A stretch of 7,838 bases of DNA from JALHTG01 sp964653695 (GCA_964653695.1 CAZZFQ010000064.1:1-7838), one strand, 5' to 3'. Counted from the stretch's first letter, positions 1-5,935 are shown. Notes: generated by a model not told the origin, from the sequence alone. Made by a program: numbers and translations.

Positions 1-1845
1 AACCTCTCTAAGGGAAAGATAGCGATACAGGAACTCGAGAAAGATCTCGCCTCTCGCTTCCTGGGCGGCCGCGGATTCAATTCCAAGCGGCTGTTTGAGG
101 AGATCCCGCGTGGTCTGGATCCACTCTCACCTGAAAACAAGCTTATGTTTGCTACAGGTCCACTTGTCGGGACAATGTTTCCCACGGCCTCTCGCTTCAA
201 CGTAAGCGCGAGATCTCCTCTTACAGGCATCTTTGGAGACTCAAACGCTGGAGGACACTTCGCAGCTGAGATGAAATATGCAGGCTACGACCAAATCATA
301 ATCGAAGGAGGTAGCCCTCAACCTGTCTACATCTTCGTTGACGACGATGTTGTCCGCATCGAAGATGCACGTCATCTGTGGGGAAAAGACGTGTACGAAG
401 CAGACAAGATCCTAAGAGAGGACCTGAAGGACAACAACGTTCGAACGGCTATCGTCGGACCAGCAGCCGAAAACGGAGTCAAATTCGCCGGAATCTTCGC
501 GGACCTCATGAGAGCAGCTGCTAGGACTGGCATGGGAACCGTGATGGCGTCTAAGCGGCTCAAGGCTTTGGTGCTCCGCGGAAGCGGACCCGTCGAGGTC
601 GCCGATCCTGAATCGTTCATGAAGATCTCAGAGGAGATTGAGGACGCAATCTATAGGCATCCTCAGTACTGGCCTCGCGTCAAGATGGGAACCACCCGCA
701 TCCTCACGCCCGTCAACGAGATGGGTCTTCTCCCGACGAGGCACTTCACGGAAGGAGTCTTTGAGCATGCCTCGGACGTGTCGGGGGAGCGATTAGCTGA
801 GGAGTACAATGTGAAGTCCCGCGGATGCTTCAGCTGCAACATTCCGTGCAGCCGCTTCTACAAAGTGCAGGAAGGAAGATTCTCAGGACTAAAAGGCGAA
901 GGGCCCGAGTATGAGGCTCTATCCGCCTTCACGGCAAGAGTCGGCAACGGCGACTTGGCACTTGCGCTCAAGGCCAATGACATGGCCAACAAGCTTGGGC
1001 TAGATGTACTCACCACAGCTGAGTGCATCTCGTGGGCGATGGAATGCCACGCCAAGGGCTGGCTGAGTAAAGAGAAGGCTGACGGGCTCGACTTGTCTTG
1101 GGGAAATGGGGAAACGATACTGACACTCATCGAGATGATAGCAAGACGGGAAGGTTTTGGAGACGTTCTCGCTGACGGTGTGAGAGCAGCTTCGCAAAAG
1201 CTTGGCTTCGGAGAAGAGATAGCCATGCACATTAAAGGCTTAGAGATGATCCAAGCCGATCCAAGAGGACTAAAGGGATACGGACTCGGGTTCGCTGTCG
1301 CCTCTCGCGGAGGAGATCACCTAAGAGCTGAACCGTTCATCGAATTAAGCGACGACCCAAAGCGAGGCATGGAACTCTTTGGCGTACCGGAGGCGACAAG
1401 GCGCCTGGAATGGAGGGGAAAAGGCAAACTAGTGAGCTACTTTGAGAACTGGTGCGCCGTCATCGATGCCTTGGAGGTTTGCAAGAACATTGCTGAGAAC
1501 ATGGAGGTTCTGCCTTTCGCCAAGGCTACAGAGGCGATCCGTGCGGCAACCGGATTCGATCTGGACATGAAAGCTGTGGCTCAAGTTGGTGAAAGGATAG
1601 TCAATATCGAAAGAGCTTTCCTTGTTCGAGAAGGAATCACGAGAAAAGATGACACCATGCCAAGCAGATTCTTGCGTGAACCTTTCACAACTGGGAACTC
1701 AAAAGGATCAGTTTTCGAACTCGAACCAATGCTCAATGAATACTACACTGAGAGAGGATGGGACATGCGCACAGGCATCCCAACAAGAGAGAAGCTCAGA
1801 GAACTGGACCTGGACTACGTCGCCGACGAGATCGATGCACCTTGA
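1..1845 (+). CDS. aor: AOR-family tungsten aldehyde:ferredoxin oxidoreductase, 5'-partial
   Basis: The family oxidises aldehydes to carboxylates at a tungsten bis-pterin centre and passes electrons through one [4Fe-4S] cluster to ferredoxin in the cytoplasm. The frame is open from base 1 and 614 residues are visible; the family usually has about 600-630, so I infer that only about 10-15 N-terminal residues are missing. In fragment numbering, FLGGRG and DPLSPENKL lie near the N-terminus, followed by GDSNAGG at 79-85. The cluster motif CxxCxxxC is C276, C279 and C283, and the fourth ligand is probably C494 in DALEVCKN. DPRG at 420-423 and RGGDH ending at H440 fit the cofactor region. All four expected cluster cysteines are present and I see no frameshift. 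The first ATG in frame (145) lies inside the conserved N-terminal domain and is not the start. A 7Fe ferredoxin gene follows on the same strand, a likely electron partner. The aldehyde substrate cannot be read from the sequence; the AOR, FOR and WOR subtypes are not separated here. Confidence 0.93.
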   Translation, partial: NLSKGKIAIQELEKDLASRFLGGRGFNSKRLFEEIPRGLDPLSPENKLMFATGPLVGTMFPTASRFNVSARSPLTGIFGDSNAGGHFAAEMKYAGYDQIIIEGGSPQPVYIFVDDDVVRIEDARHLWGKDVYEADKILREDLKDNNVRTAIVGPAAENGVKFAGIFADLMRAAARTGMGTVMASKRLKALVLRGSGPVEVADPESFMKISEEIEDAIYRHPQYWPRVKMGTTRILTPVNEMGLLPTRHFTEGVFEHASDVSGERLAEEYNVKSRGCFSCNIPCSRFYKVQEGRFSGLKGEGPEYEALSAFTARVGNGDLALALKANDMANKLGLDVLTTAECISWAMECHAKGWLSKEKADGLDLSWGNGETILTLIEMIARREGFGDVLADGVRAASQKLGFGEEIAMHIKGLEMIQADPRGLKGYGLGFAVASRGGDHLRAEPFIELSDDPKRGMELFGVPEATRRLEWRGKGKLVSYFENWCAVIDALEVCKNIAENMEVLPFAKATEAIRAATGFDLDMKAVAQVGERIVNIERAFLVREGITRKDDTMPSRFLREPFTTGNSKGSVFELEPMLNEYYTERGWDMRTGIPTREKLRELDLDYVADEIDAP

Positions 1846-1934
1846 GAAGAGCCTATGCAAGCGCAGAGAACGACGCTGACTTTCCAGTCTCCCGACATCA
1901 TCTTCTCCAATAAGCACAGACTTCTAGAGATGAG

Positions 1935-1942
1935 CTTTAATA
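1935..1942 (+). promoter_or_regulatory. possible TATA box upstream of the zinc ferredoxin gene
   Basis: CTTTAATA lies about 40 bases before the ferredoxin ATG. That spacing fits an archaeal TATA box with a start site about 25 bases downstream and a short leader. The 135-base spacer after the AOR stop suggests the ferredoxin can be transcribed on its own. No strong Shine-Dalgarno sequence precedes the ATG, only a weak purine run (AGGGATG). The call rests on position and composition alone. Confidence 0.35.
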
Positions 1943-1980
1943 CACGTTCTTCAGTCTACCGACGATCAGGGATGTAAGAT

Positions 1981-2295
1981 ATGCCGATCGATCCTGAATT
2001 TCAGAAGAACCGTAAAGTGACTGGAGAACATTCAGGCCATAAGGTCTGGGGAGAGACGAAACCTCCTGAGAAGCTTGGAATCCACGGAACAAGTGTCGCA
2101 GTCGATCAGGATGTCTGTAATGGCGATGAGATCTGCGTCAGCGTCTGTCCAGTATCAGTCTTTGAAATGGTTGATTCACCGGGGCATCCAACCTCTGCGA
2201 AGAAGTCAGATCCGGTCAACGAGTCAGCTTGCATTCAATGCATGGCCTGCGAGATTCAGTGTCCGACTAAAGCGATCAAGATAACTCCGCCGTGA
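1981..2295 (+). CDS. zfx: zinc-containing 7Fe ferredoxin ([3Fe-4S][4Fe-4S])
   Basis: This small cytoplasmic electron carrier (104 residues) belongs to the Sulfolobus/Thermoplasma zinc-ferredoxin family, whose known role is accepting electrons from ferredoxin-dependent oxidoreductases such as 2-oxoacid oxidoreductase. The N-terminal extension carries GEHSGHKV and GIHGT. H17, H20 and H35, with D77 in the core (KKSDPVNE), match the four zinc ligands known in the Sulfolobus protein. The first cluster motif is C46-x2-D49-x2-C52-x3-C56P: Asp replaces the second cysteine, the hallmark of a [3Fe-4S] site. The second motif is the full C84-x2-C87-x2-C90-x3-C94P for [4Fe-4S]. The length and ATG start agree with the family. 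The gene lies 135 bases after the AOR gene on the same strand, so I infer that this ferredoxin may serve the AOR, among other enzymes. Confidence 0.95.
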   Translation: MPIDPEFQKNRKVTGEHSGHKVWGETKPPEKLGIHGTSVAVDQDVCNGDEICVSVCPVSVFEMVDSPGHPTSAKKSDPVNESACIQCMACEIQCPTKAIKITPP

Positions 2296-2320
2296 TCGCC
2301 TAATCGTCAATAAATGGCCG

Positions 2321-2388
2321 GAGGCTTCTTTGCCTCAATGAGTCGAACCTGACAGCGGCATACAAGCTCAGGCGCCTTCCTTTCTTTT
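2321..2388 (+). terminator. possible transcription terminator after the ferredoxin
   Basis: A short hairpin, GAGGC/GCCTC with a TTCTTT loop (2321-2336), lies 25 bases after the ferredoxin stop. A 14-base pyrimidine run ending in TTTT (2375-2388) follows it. Archaeal termination depends mainly on T-rich tracts, so the second element may matter more. The genes on either side converge, which makes a terminator expected here. The rest of the 167-base spacer shows nothing recognisable. Confidence 0.35.
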
Positions 2389-2446
2389 ACTCGAAAACCT
2401 GCACACGGCCAGAAGAACACAACCGGTTAGCCACCACAGACCGTGC

Positions 2447-2467
2447 AATAGCTTACGAAAAGCTATT
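2447..2467 (-). repeat. perfect 8-bp inverted repeat over the stop of the PDCD5-like gene
   Basis: AATAGCTT and AAGCTATT pair perfectly around a 5-base loop (ACGAA on the plus strand). The right arm contains the TAG stop (2463-2465) of the minus-strand PDCD5-like gene. A 3'-end hairpin of that mRNA is possible. No T tract follows it on the minus strand, so it is not a textbook terminator. Confidence 0.4.
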
Positions 2468-2852
2468 CCTCTCTCACCTTGTCTGCAATAGTCTTGATCT
2501 TTCCACTCTCGACGAATCTTATGTGTGTCTCAAGTCTAACGTTGATGCCCAGCCTTCTGAAGAACCAGTAAAGCTCTTCTCCGGAGATGGGTTCAGTCAG
2601 GTCTCCCTTTGATACAAGCTTGGCAAGGGCCTCCGTCAACTTCCTTGTCTCTCCGGGGAACTGACTTTTCGCCGTCTCGTAAACCTCGTCTGCTCTGCCT
2701 TGGAACAGTCTCCTGAGAATAGTCTCTGGATCCTCGTTCCGCTTTTCCGGACCTTCTTTGAGTTTTTCCTCCTCACCCTTCTTCATCATCGCCCTTCTCT
2801 GCATCTCAAGCAGCTTCCTCTGCTTCCAAAGCTCCAACTCGTCGCTTGACAA
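2463..2852 (-). CDS. divergent PDCD5/TFAR19-family DNA-binding protein paralogue
   Basis: The protein has 129 residues and a TTG start. The start is chosen because it gives the family's acidic N-terminus, SSDELELWKQRKLLEMQRRA, and a stop lies in frame just upstream. The N-terminal helix matches the canonical copy in this window (6449-6793). After a charged linker at about 24-42, residues 44-101 align with the PDCD5 helical core: TILRRLF corresponds to AVLRQIM, and DLTEPISGEEL to KVNIPISDEQL. The C-terminus then extends about 15 residues past the usual end (GKIKTIADKVREE). Archaeal PDCD5 proteins are small helical proteins reported to bind DNA; their exact role is unsettled. Unlike the canonical copy this gene is not in a ribosomal operon. 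It lies 68 bases downstream of a kinase gene and has its own possible TATA box. A lineage-specific duplicate is the simplest reading; its function is unknown. Confidence 0.8.
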   Translation of the reverse strand: MSSDELELWKQRKLLEMQRRAMMKKGEEEKLKEGPEKRNEDPETILRRLFQGRADEVYETAKSQFPGETRKLTEALAKLVSKGDLTEPISGEELYWFFRRLGINVRLETHIRFVESGKIKTIADKVREE

Positions 2853-2894
2853 CCCAGATCAGTCTCCAATGATGCGCCGAGAACTACGATTCAA

Positions 2895-2904
2895 TACTTA
2901 TACA
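2895..2904 (-). promoter_or_regulatory. possible TATA box for the PDCD5-like gene
   Basis: On the minus strand this reads TGTATAAGTA, about 45 bases before the TTG start, which is a typical archaeal TATA position. It sits between the stop of the upstream kinase gene (2921) and the PDCD5-like start, so it could give that gene its own transcript. A purine-rich BRE is not obvious upstream. Confidence 0.45.
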
Positions 2905-2920
2905 AGCATTTCTGAAAGGG

Positions 2921-4039
2921 CTAGGCGCCGAGATATCCGCTGACCTTGCTGGGATCGAACCTTTCGTCATTTAGCACGTTAGTTATGAAGTTGAGCATCA
3001 ACCGTCGCTTGGTGTATTCCATTTCCGGATAGTAGAGCGGGTGCGTCACAACAAGTCCCCTAAACGCATAGAAGGGCGCGATGACGCTGAAAATCTCGTC
3101 ATCGCCAGTTGCCTTGAGATAACCATCGATGAATCGGTTGAAGAGGCCTCTGAATGGATCGACAAATCCTTCGTGATGCCAGACGCTGAAGAATATGTAG
3201 TTGATGCTTAAGCAAGAGACATCGTCTGCTGGCTCTCCGAACTCCTCTCTGGCCAGATCCAGAGACAAGATCGAGTCATCTTCACGAAATCTTATGTTCC
3301 CGAAGGGGTGGAAGTCGCCATGAATTCTGGAGAGGCGATGCGACAGATACTTGATCCTGTTTCTCCATTCCACGGCTTTCACCTCAATATGCTCTATCTC
3401 CTTTGGATTTGTGAAGTTCAGTGTTCTAATATCAGGGTAAGTGTCGACCACACCCATCAACATCTCTCCGTGGCCGACCAGATCACGAATATGCCGCTTG
3501 TAGAGGATCGGGTTGTTCTTCTTCCTAGAGTGAAGCGTCGCAAGGTATTCCACCAGCGCGTCGCATCTCTTCAGATCCCGTTCAGCGATTGACCGGTTAC
3601 GAGCTATCCTGAACAAGTCTTCAACATACGGTTTGCCCTGCTTGTCCGTCACCTCTTCTACGAGGTCAAAGAACTCCGAGGCATCGCCGACAGAGACTAT
3701 GTCTCCGCTCTCTGAAAGGGCGGCCACATCTAGCGATTTGCAGCATGTTCCCTCAGGAGCTGTATTGAACAGCCTGTGTTGAAGAAGCAGAACAGCAGCC
3801 CTATCGCCCAAGTAGTCATGTCCCCACCCAGTATCTGCCCGGACAATCCGCATCACCAGATTCCGTCGCCTCTTTCCGACCCTGAATGAGAGGAGGAAGC
3901 CAGCATTGTGAAAACCTTCTCCAAGCTTTCTCAGTGATATGAAATTAACCCTTCTCTGAAAGAGTCCAGAAAGGTAACTCTCCAGCTTCCGCTGGCTTAC
4001 GTTGAACGTTTTCGAGCCAACTTGAAGTTCCAAGAACAC
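2921..4039 (-). CDS. APH/choline-kinase-fold small-molecule phosphotransferase, unknown substrate
   Basis: The 372-residue protein has the protein-kinase-like fold of aminoglycoside and choline/ethanolamine kinases. A nucleotide-loop-like segment, KLGEGFHNAGF, lies at 38-48, with a beta strand NLVMRI after it. The catalytic loop is HGDFHPFGN (240-248), giving catalytic D242 and metal-binding N248. The second metal site is LDLAREEFGEPADD, with D261 and the trailing G-x-P-x-D-D. The GTG start follows a weak purine context (GGTAGGT), so the start is less certain than the frame. I see no signal peptide or membrane segment. The gene diverges from a P-loop kinase 46-88 bases away (depending on that gene's start), which hints at a shared pathway. 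In archaea such proteins are mostly kinases of metabolites or of unassigned substrates, so drug resistance should not be assumed. The fold is well supported; the substrate is unknown. Confidence 0.8.
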   Translation of the reverse strand: MFLELQVGSKTFNVSQRKLESYLSGLFQRRVNFISLRKLGEGFHNAGFLLSFRVGKRRRNLVMRIVRADTGWGHDYLGDRAAVLLLQHRLFNTAPEGTCCKSLDVAALSESGDIVSVGDASEFFDLVEEVTDKQGKPYVEDLFRIARNRSIAERDLKRCDALVEYLATLHSRKKNNPILYKRHIRDLVGHGEMLMGVVDTYPDIRTLNFTNPKEIEHIEVKAVEWRNRIKYLSHRLSRIHGDFHPFGNIRFREDDSILSLDLAREEFGEPADDVSCLSINYIFFSVWHHEGFVDPFRGLFNRFIDGYLKATGDDEIFSVIAPFYAFRGLVVTHPLYYPEMEYTKRRLMLNFITNVLNDERFDPSKVSGYLGA

Positions 4040-4127
4040 TACCTACCGGTCGGTTCTTGAATGGAGGTACAACCCTTATCTGGATTTGCCTGTACGATCA
4101 CTGTGTTCGCCACATGGAGCTGGTCCT

Positions 4128-4330
4128 GTGCAGAGGCAAGGATGGGTTGTCTGGATCACGGGGTTGCCTGGAAGCGGAAAATCTGTCGTTGCACGGGCCC
4201 TGAAGAGGAAGCTACTTGAGAAGGGTCTTAGAAGCCAGATCCTTTCGTCAGATGAGTTGAGGAAGTTCGTTACGCCTAAGCCGACATATAGTCTGAATGA
4301 ACGCGATACCGTCTATAGCACCTTAGCGTT
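4128..4330 (+). CDS. APS-kinase-like P-loop kinase, 3' end lost in assembly gap
   Basis: Sixty-seven full codons are visible before the N run. With the GTG at 4128 the protein opens with the usual short lead, QRQGWVVWITGLPGSGKS, giving a Walker A motif GLPGSGKS at residues 12-19, then a helix and the strand-end motif ILSSDELRKFVTP. The following YSLNERDTVYSTLA matches the ERD segment of adenylylsulfate-kinase-like proteins. GGAGC (4116-4120) sits 7 bases before the GTG and supports this start; a TTG at 4086 in the same frame would add 14 residues of atypical sequence. True APS kinase phosphorylates adenylyl sulfate to PAPS, but archaeal members with a SSDELR motif are often of unproven substrate. 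No sulfate-assimilation gene is visible nearby. The neighbour on the other strand is an APH-fold kinase. Most of the gene, perhaps 100 or more residues, is missing. Confidence 0.75.
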
Positions 4331-4430
4331 NNNNNNNNNNNNNNNNNNNNNNNNNNNNNNNNNNNNNNNNNNNNNNNNNNNNNNNNNNNNNNNNNNNNNN
4401 NNNNNNNNNNNNNNNNNNNNNNNNNNNNNN
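4331..4430. other. assembly gap, exactly 100 N
   Basis: A run of exactly 100 N is the usual placeholder for a scaffold gap of unknown size. It cuts the P-loop kinase gene, so the true distance and content are unknown. Reading frames that cross it have no meaning. The order of the left and right blocks depends on scaffolding. Confidence 0.97.
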
Positions 4431-4581
4431 GCTATCCTGAGCCAATTGCACGCTTTCCTTCTGGCATGAGAGATCGGACTCCGCTCTTTCAGACGCTAGG
4501 CTTGATATGTCAATCTGCACAACATCCTAGTCGTTCACAACCGCATCGGGTCTGTGAGGGCCGGAGCGGATGTTGAACGAG

Positions 4582-4603
4582 TGTACCCACACCTGTACCC
4601 ACA
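4582..4603. repeat. 10-base direct repeat, two copies
   Basis: TGTACCCACA occurs at 4582-4591 and again at 4594-4603, separated by CC. A C7 run begins two bases later. Two copies alone do not define a known element. Confidence 0.6.
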
Positions 4604-4666
4604 ACCCCCCCAATCTGGCAAGGCCTACGGCGAAGCTGAAGCCCAACTGGATTTCTTGTGGACATA

Positions 4667-4689
4667 GTTGCGCCGCTTCGGCGGCCAAT
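4667..4689 (-). terminator. GC-rich TTCG-loop hairpin between convergent transcripts
   Basis: GCCGC/GCGGC pairs perfectly around TTCG (4672-4685). Allowing one bulged C at 4671, four more pairs extend the stem to 4667-4689. On the plus strand the loop is a C(UUCG)G tetraloop, a very stable RNA fold; on the minus strand it reads CGAA. It starts three bases after the nep1 stop on the minus strand and would also end any plus transcript leaving the gap. No T tract follows on either side, so it may be a 3'-end stabiliser or processing site rather than a terminator. Confidence 0.45.
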
Positions 4690-4691
4690 TC

Positions 4692-5456
4692 CTAGAATGC
4701 CAAAGAAGAACCGGGTAATTCATTCCAAAGCTTAGATGACTTTGGGCTGGAAAGCCTCCTAGCCAACCTGGATTCGTGGAAACCTTTCAGTGCGCACTCG
4801 TACTCATAGATGATCCTTGAGGTCACTACCCAGCTGTCCAGTGGCTCTCTATCGACGCTAAACACTTGATCAGTCAGTTTGGCATTCTGCATGGTGAAGT
4901 GACCTCTTGCGAAACAGCCTATCATCACCGCAGGCCTATCAGTTTCCGCCAGACTTCGACAGATCTCCTCAAAGGTTGATGGGTGACCGAGAGTGCTTAG
5001 AGCAACTAGCTTGGTTGGTCGTGTTCTGTCGATCACTGCATGCAGATGCAAGGCATCTATTTGAAGAAGAGGCTTCCCCTTAGGCGGGACTCGCCTCTCC
5101 CTGAATAGTTGTTCCACGAGGCCGACGAATCGATCGTAATTCCTTGGAATTCTTGCCTTCGAATCAATCCTGATTACCTCGTCCTGTATGGTGTGGATCC
5201 AGGTCTCAAGTTGTCCCTCCTTGTTCAGCGGAGAACCCAACGCCTCCAGAATCGAGAAGTGAACGATGTCGGGTCGACCTCGCTTCTCAAACTGCTTAAG
5301 GCTTCTCATTGCTGAATAGTGATAGCTCATGTCTAGGAGCATCTCGTCTGGCTTTCTGCCCCTCCTCTCCGCGTGAGCTACAACTGAGGGATGTTCCGCT
5401 ATGCTTCTAGGGACCAATTCCAGTGCCGCTTCCGCAAGGATAAGCGTCAAGGGCAT
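4692..5456 (-). CDS. nep1: Nep1/Emg1 rRNA pseudouridine N1-methyltransferase
   Basis: This SPOUT-class SAM-dependent enzyme methylates N1 of a pseudouridine in the small-subunit rRNA (helix 35 region, the site known as yeast 1191 and M. jannaschii 914) and acts in 30S biogenesis. The family marks run in order: LILAEAALELVP at 5-16, LLDMSYHYSAM at 40-50, RGRPDIVHFSILEAL at 59-73, WIHTIQDEVIRI at 86-97, RNYDRFVGLVEQLF at 105-118, a SAM-site loop IGCFARGHF at 179-187, and REPLDSWVVTSRIIYEYE at 203-220. It starts at ATG 5456, with GAGG about 12 bases before it. At 254 residues it is somewhat long: about 30 residues rich in Ser, Arg and Lys follow the last conserved block. It is divergent from the RNase P gene rnp4 across a 77-base spacer, so the two may share a regulatory region. 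Confidence 0.94.
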   Translation of the reverse strand: MPLTLILAEAALELVPRSIAEHPSVVAHAERRGRKPDEMLLDMSYHYSAMRSLKQFEKRGRPDIVHFSILEALGSPLNKEGQLETWIHTIQDEVIRIDSKARIPRNYDRFVGLVEQLFRERRVPPKGKPLLQIDALHLHAVIDRTRPTKLVALSTLGHPSTFEEICRSLAETDRPAVMIGCFARGHFTMQNAKLTDQVFSVDREPLDSWVVTSRIIYEYECALKGFHESRLARRLSSPKSSKLWNELPGSSLAF

Positions 5457-5493
5457 TCGTACTTCTGCCTCAAGCCTTAGTTACTTCTTGAGA

Positions 5494-5501
5494 AAGCTTA
5501 A
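5494..5501. promoter_or_regulatory. possible shared divergent promoter element of nep1 and rnp4
   Basis: AAGCTTAA lies about 33 bases before the rnp4 ATG and about 38 bases before the nep1 ATG. Read as CTTAA on the plus strand or TTAAG on the minus strand, it could serve as a weak TATA box for either gene. The spacer is only 77 bases, so both promoters must sit in it or very close by. The sequence is weak and the call rests on spacing. Confidence 0.3.
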
Positions 5502-5533
5502 CCGTTGGGGAGAAAGTAAGCTGTTCGAGCGAG

Positions 5534-5854
5534 ATGAGACGACAGGACCGCTCCTACATCAAGATAGCTGAAGAGCGGATAGACCTACTGTACGCGTTCG
5601 CTCGTGAAGTTTTCCATGAAAGCCCGTCCCTTGCGAACCGTTACGTAGAAATTGCAAGGCGGATCGGGATGAGGTGTGGAGTGAGAATTCCGCGGGAGTT
5701 GAAGCGGTTCACCTGCAAGGGGTGCAGAAGTTTTCTGGTTCCAGGAGCTAACTGCAGAGTTCGCATCAGACCAGATAGAGGAACCACGATTGTGATGACT
5801 TGCCTCAAATGTGGAGAAGTGAAGAGATATCCGACGGTCAGAAGAAAAACGTAA
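5534..5854 (+). CDS. rnp4: RNase P protein component 4 (Rpp21/Rpr2 family)
   Basis: This is a protein subunit of archaeal RNase P, which removes 5' leaders from pre-tRNAs; in the family it pairs with Rpp29 on the specificity side of the RNA. The 106-residue protein opens with the two family helices: IAEERIDLLYAFAREVF at 11-27, then SPSLANRYVEIARRIGMR at 30-47, and the signature VRIPRELKRF at 50-59. A zinc ribbon follows, with C61-x2-C64 and C90-x2-C93 around the strand LVPGANCRVRIR, and the end RYP is typical. All four zinc cysteines are kept. The ATG start gives the normal family length. The gene lies between nep1 (divergent) and the rps19e operon (145 bases downstream), a common archaeal neighbourhood. 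Confidence 0.95.
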   Translation: MRRQDRSYIKIAEERIDLLYAFAREVFHESPSLANRYVEIARRIGMRCGVRIPRELKRFTCKGCRSFLVPGANCRVRIRPDRGTTIVMTCLKCGEVKRYPTVRRKT

Positions 5855-5935
5855 GACTCTGAGTCTCCTAACATTTTCGGGCGTGATATCAGACATCTCC
5901 AGCTGAAAGACGATGCTCAGAAAAGTTACGAATAG

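Larger units (their letters stand above)
4431..4691. other. post-gap segment without a supportable gene
   Basis: All three plus frames stop within about 145 bases of the gap edge, and none resembles the C-terminus of an APS-kinase-like protein. One plus frame is open from 4506 to the TAG at 4665-4667 (53 codons). Its first usable start is a GTG at 4554, leaving 37 residues that match no family I know. Minus-strand frames are short and have no family features. Besides a direct repeat and a hairpin listed separately there is a C7 run at 4605-4611. I see no tRNA. The segment could be the 3' edge of a gene lying in the gap, or plain intergenic DNA. Confidence 0.5.

Noticed and set aside
145..147. 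ATG as the AOR start codon
   Set aside because: The frame is open from base 1 and the 48 codons before this ATG encode conserved AOR N-terminal sequence (FLGGRG, DPLSPENK), so the gene begins outside the window.
858..1232. Minus-strand open frames opposite the AOR gene
   Set aside because: They are antisense shadows of a conserved coding region, have Ser/Pro-rich composition and match no family.
2921..4039. Aminoglycoside resistance gene
   Set aside because: The fold motifs fit the wider APH/choline-kinase superfamily. Nothing in the sequence or context points to antibiotics, and archaeal ribosomes make that role unlikely.
4086..4088. TTG as the start of the P-loop kinase
   Set aside because: It adds 14 residues not typical of the family and has no ribosome site, whereas GTG 4128 has GGAGC upstream and gives the normal short lead before the P-loop. 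It remains possible.
4323..4520. Minus-strand frame running through the N gap
   Set aside because: Only 30 residues are real sequence, the rest are N, and no family feature is visible.
4582..4603. CRISPR or other repeat array
   Set aside because: There are only two 10-base copies separated by two bases, with no spacers and no cas genes.
4431..4691. tRNA gene or insertion-sequence end in the post-gap segment
   Set aside because: No cloverleaf-type arms or T-loop motif and no terminal inverted repeat with target duplication could be found.
5855..5877. Terminator after rnp4 (GACTCTGAGTC followed by ATTTTC)
   Set aside because: The palindrome leaves at most a 4-bp stem with a 3-base loop, and the T run is only four bases. 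It is too weak to annotate.
5884..5930. C/D-box guide RNA
   Set aside because: GTGATA, CTGA and CGATG occur in a suggestive order, but the C boxes are imperfect, no proper terminal D box follows within range, and the segment runs into the rps19e TATA box.
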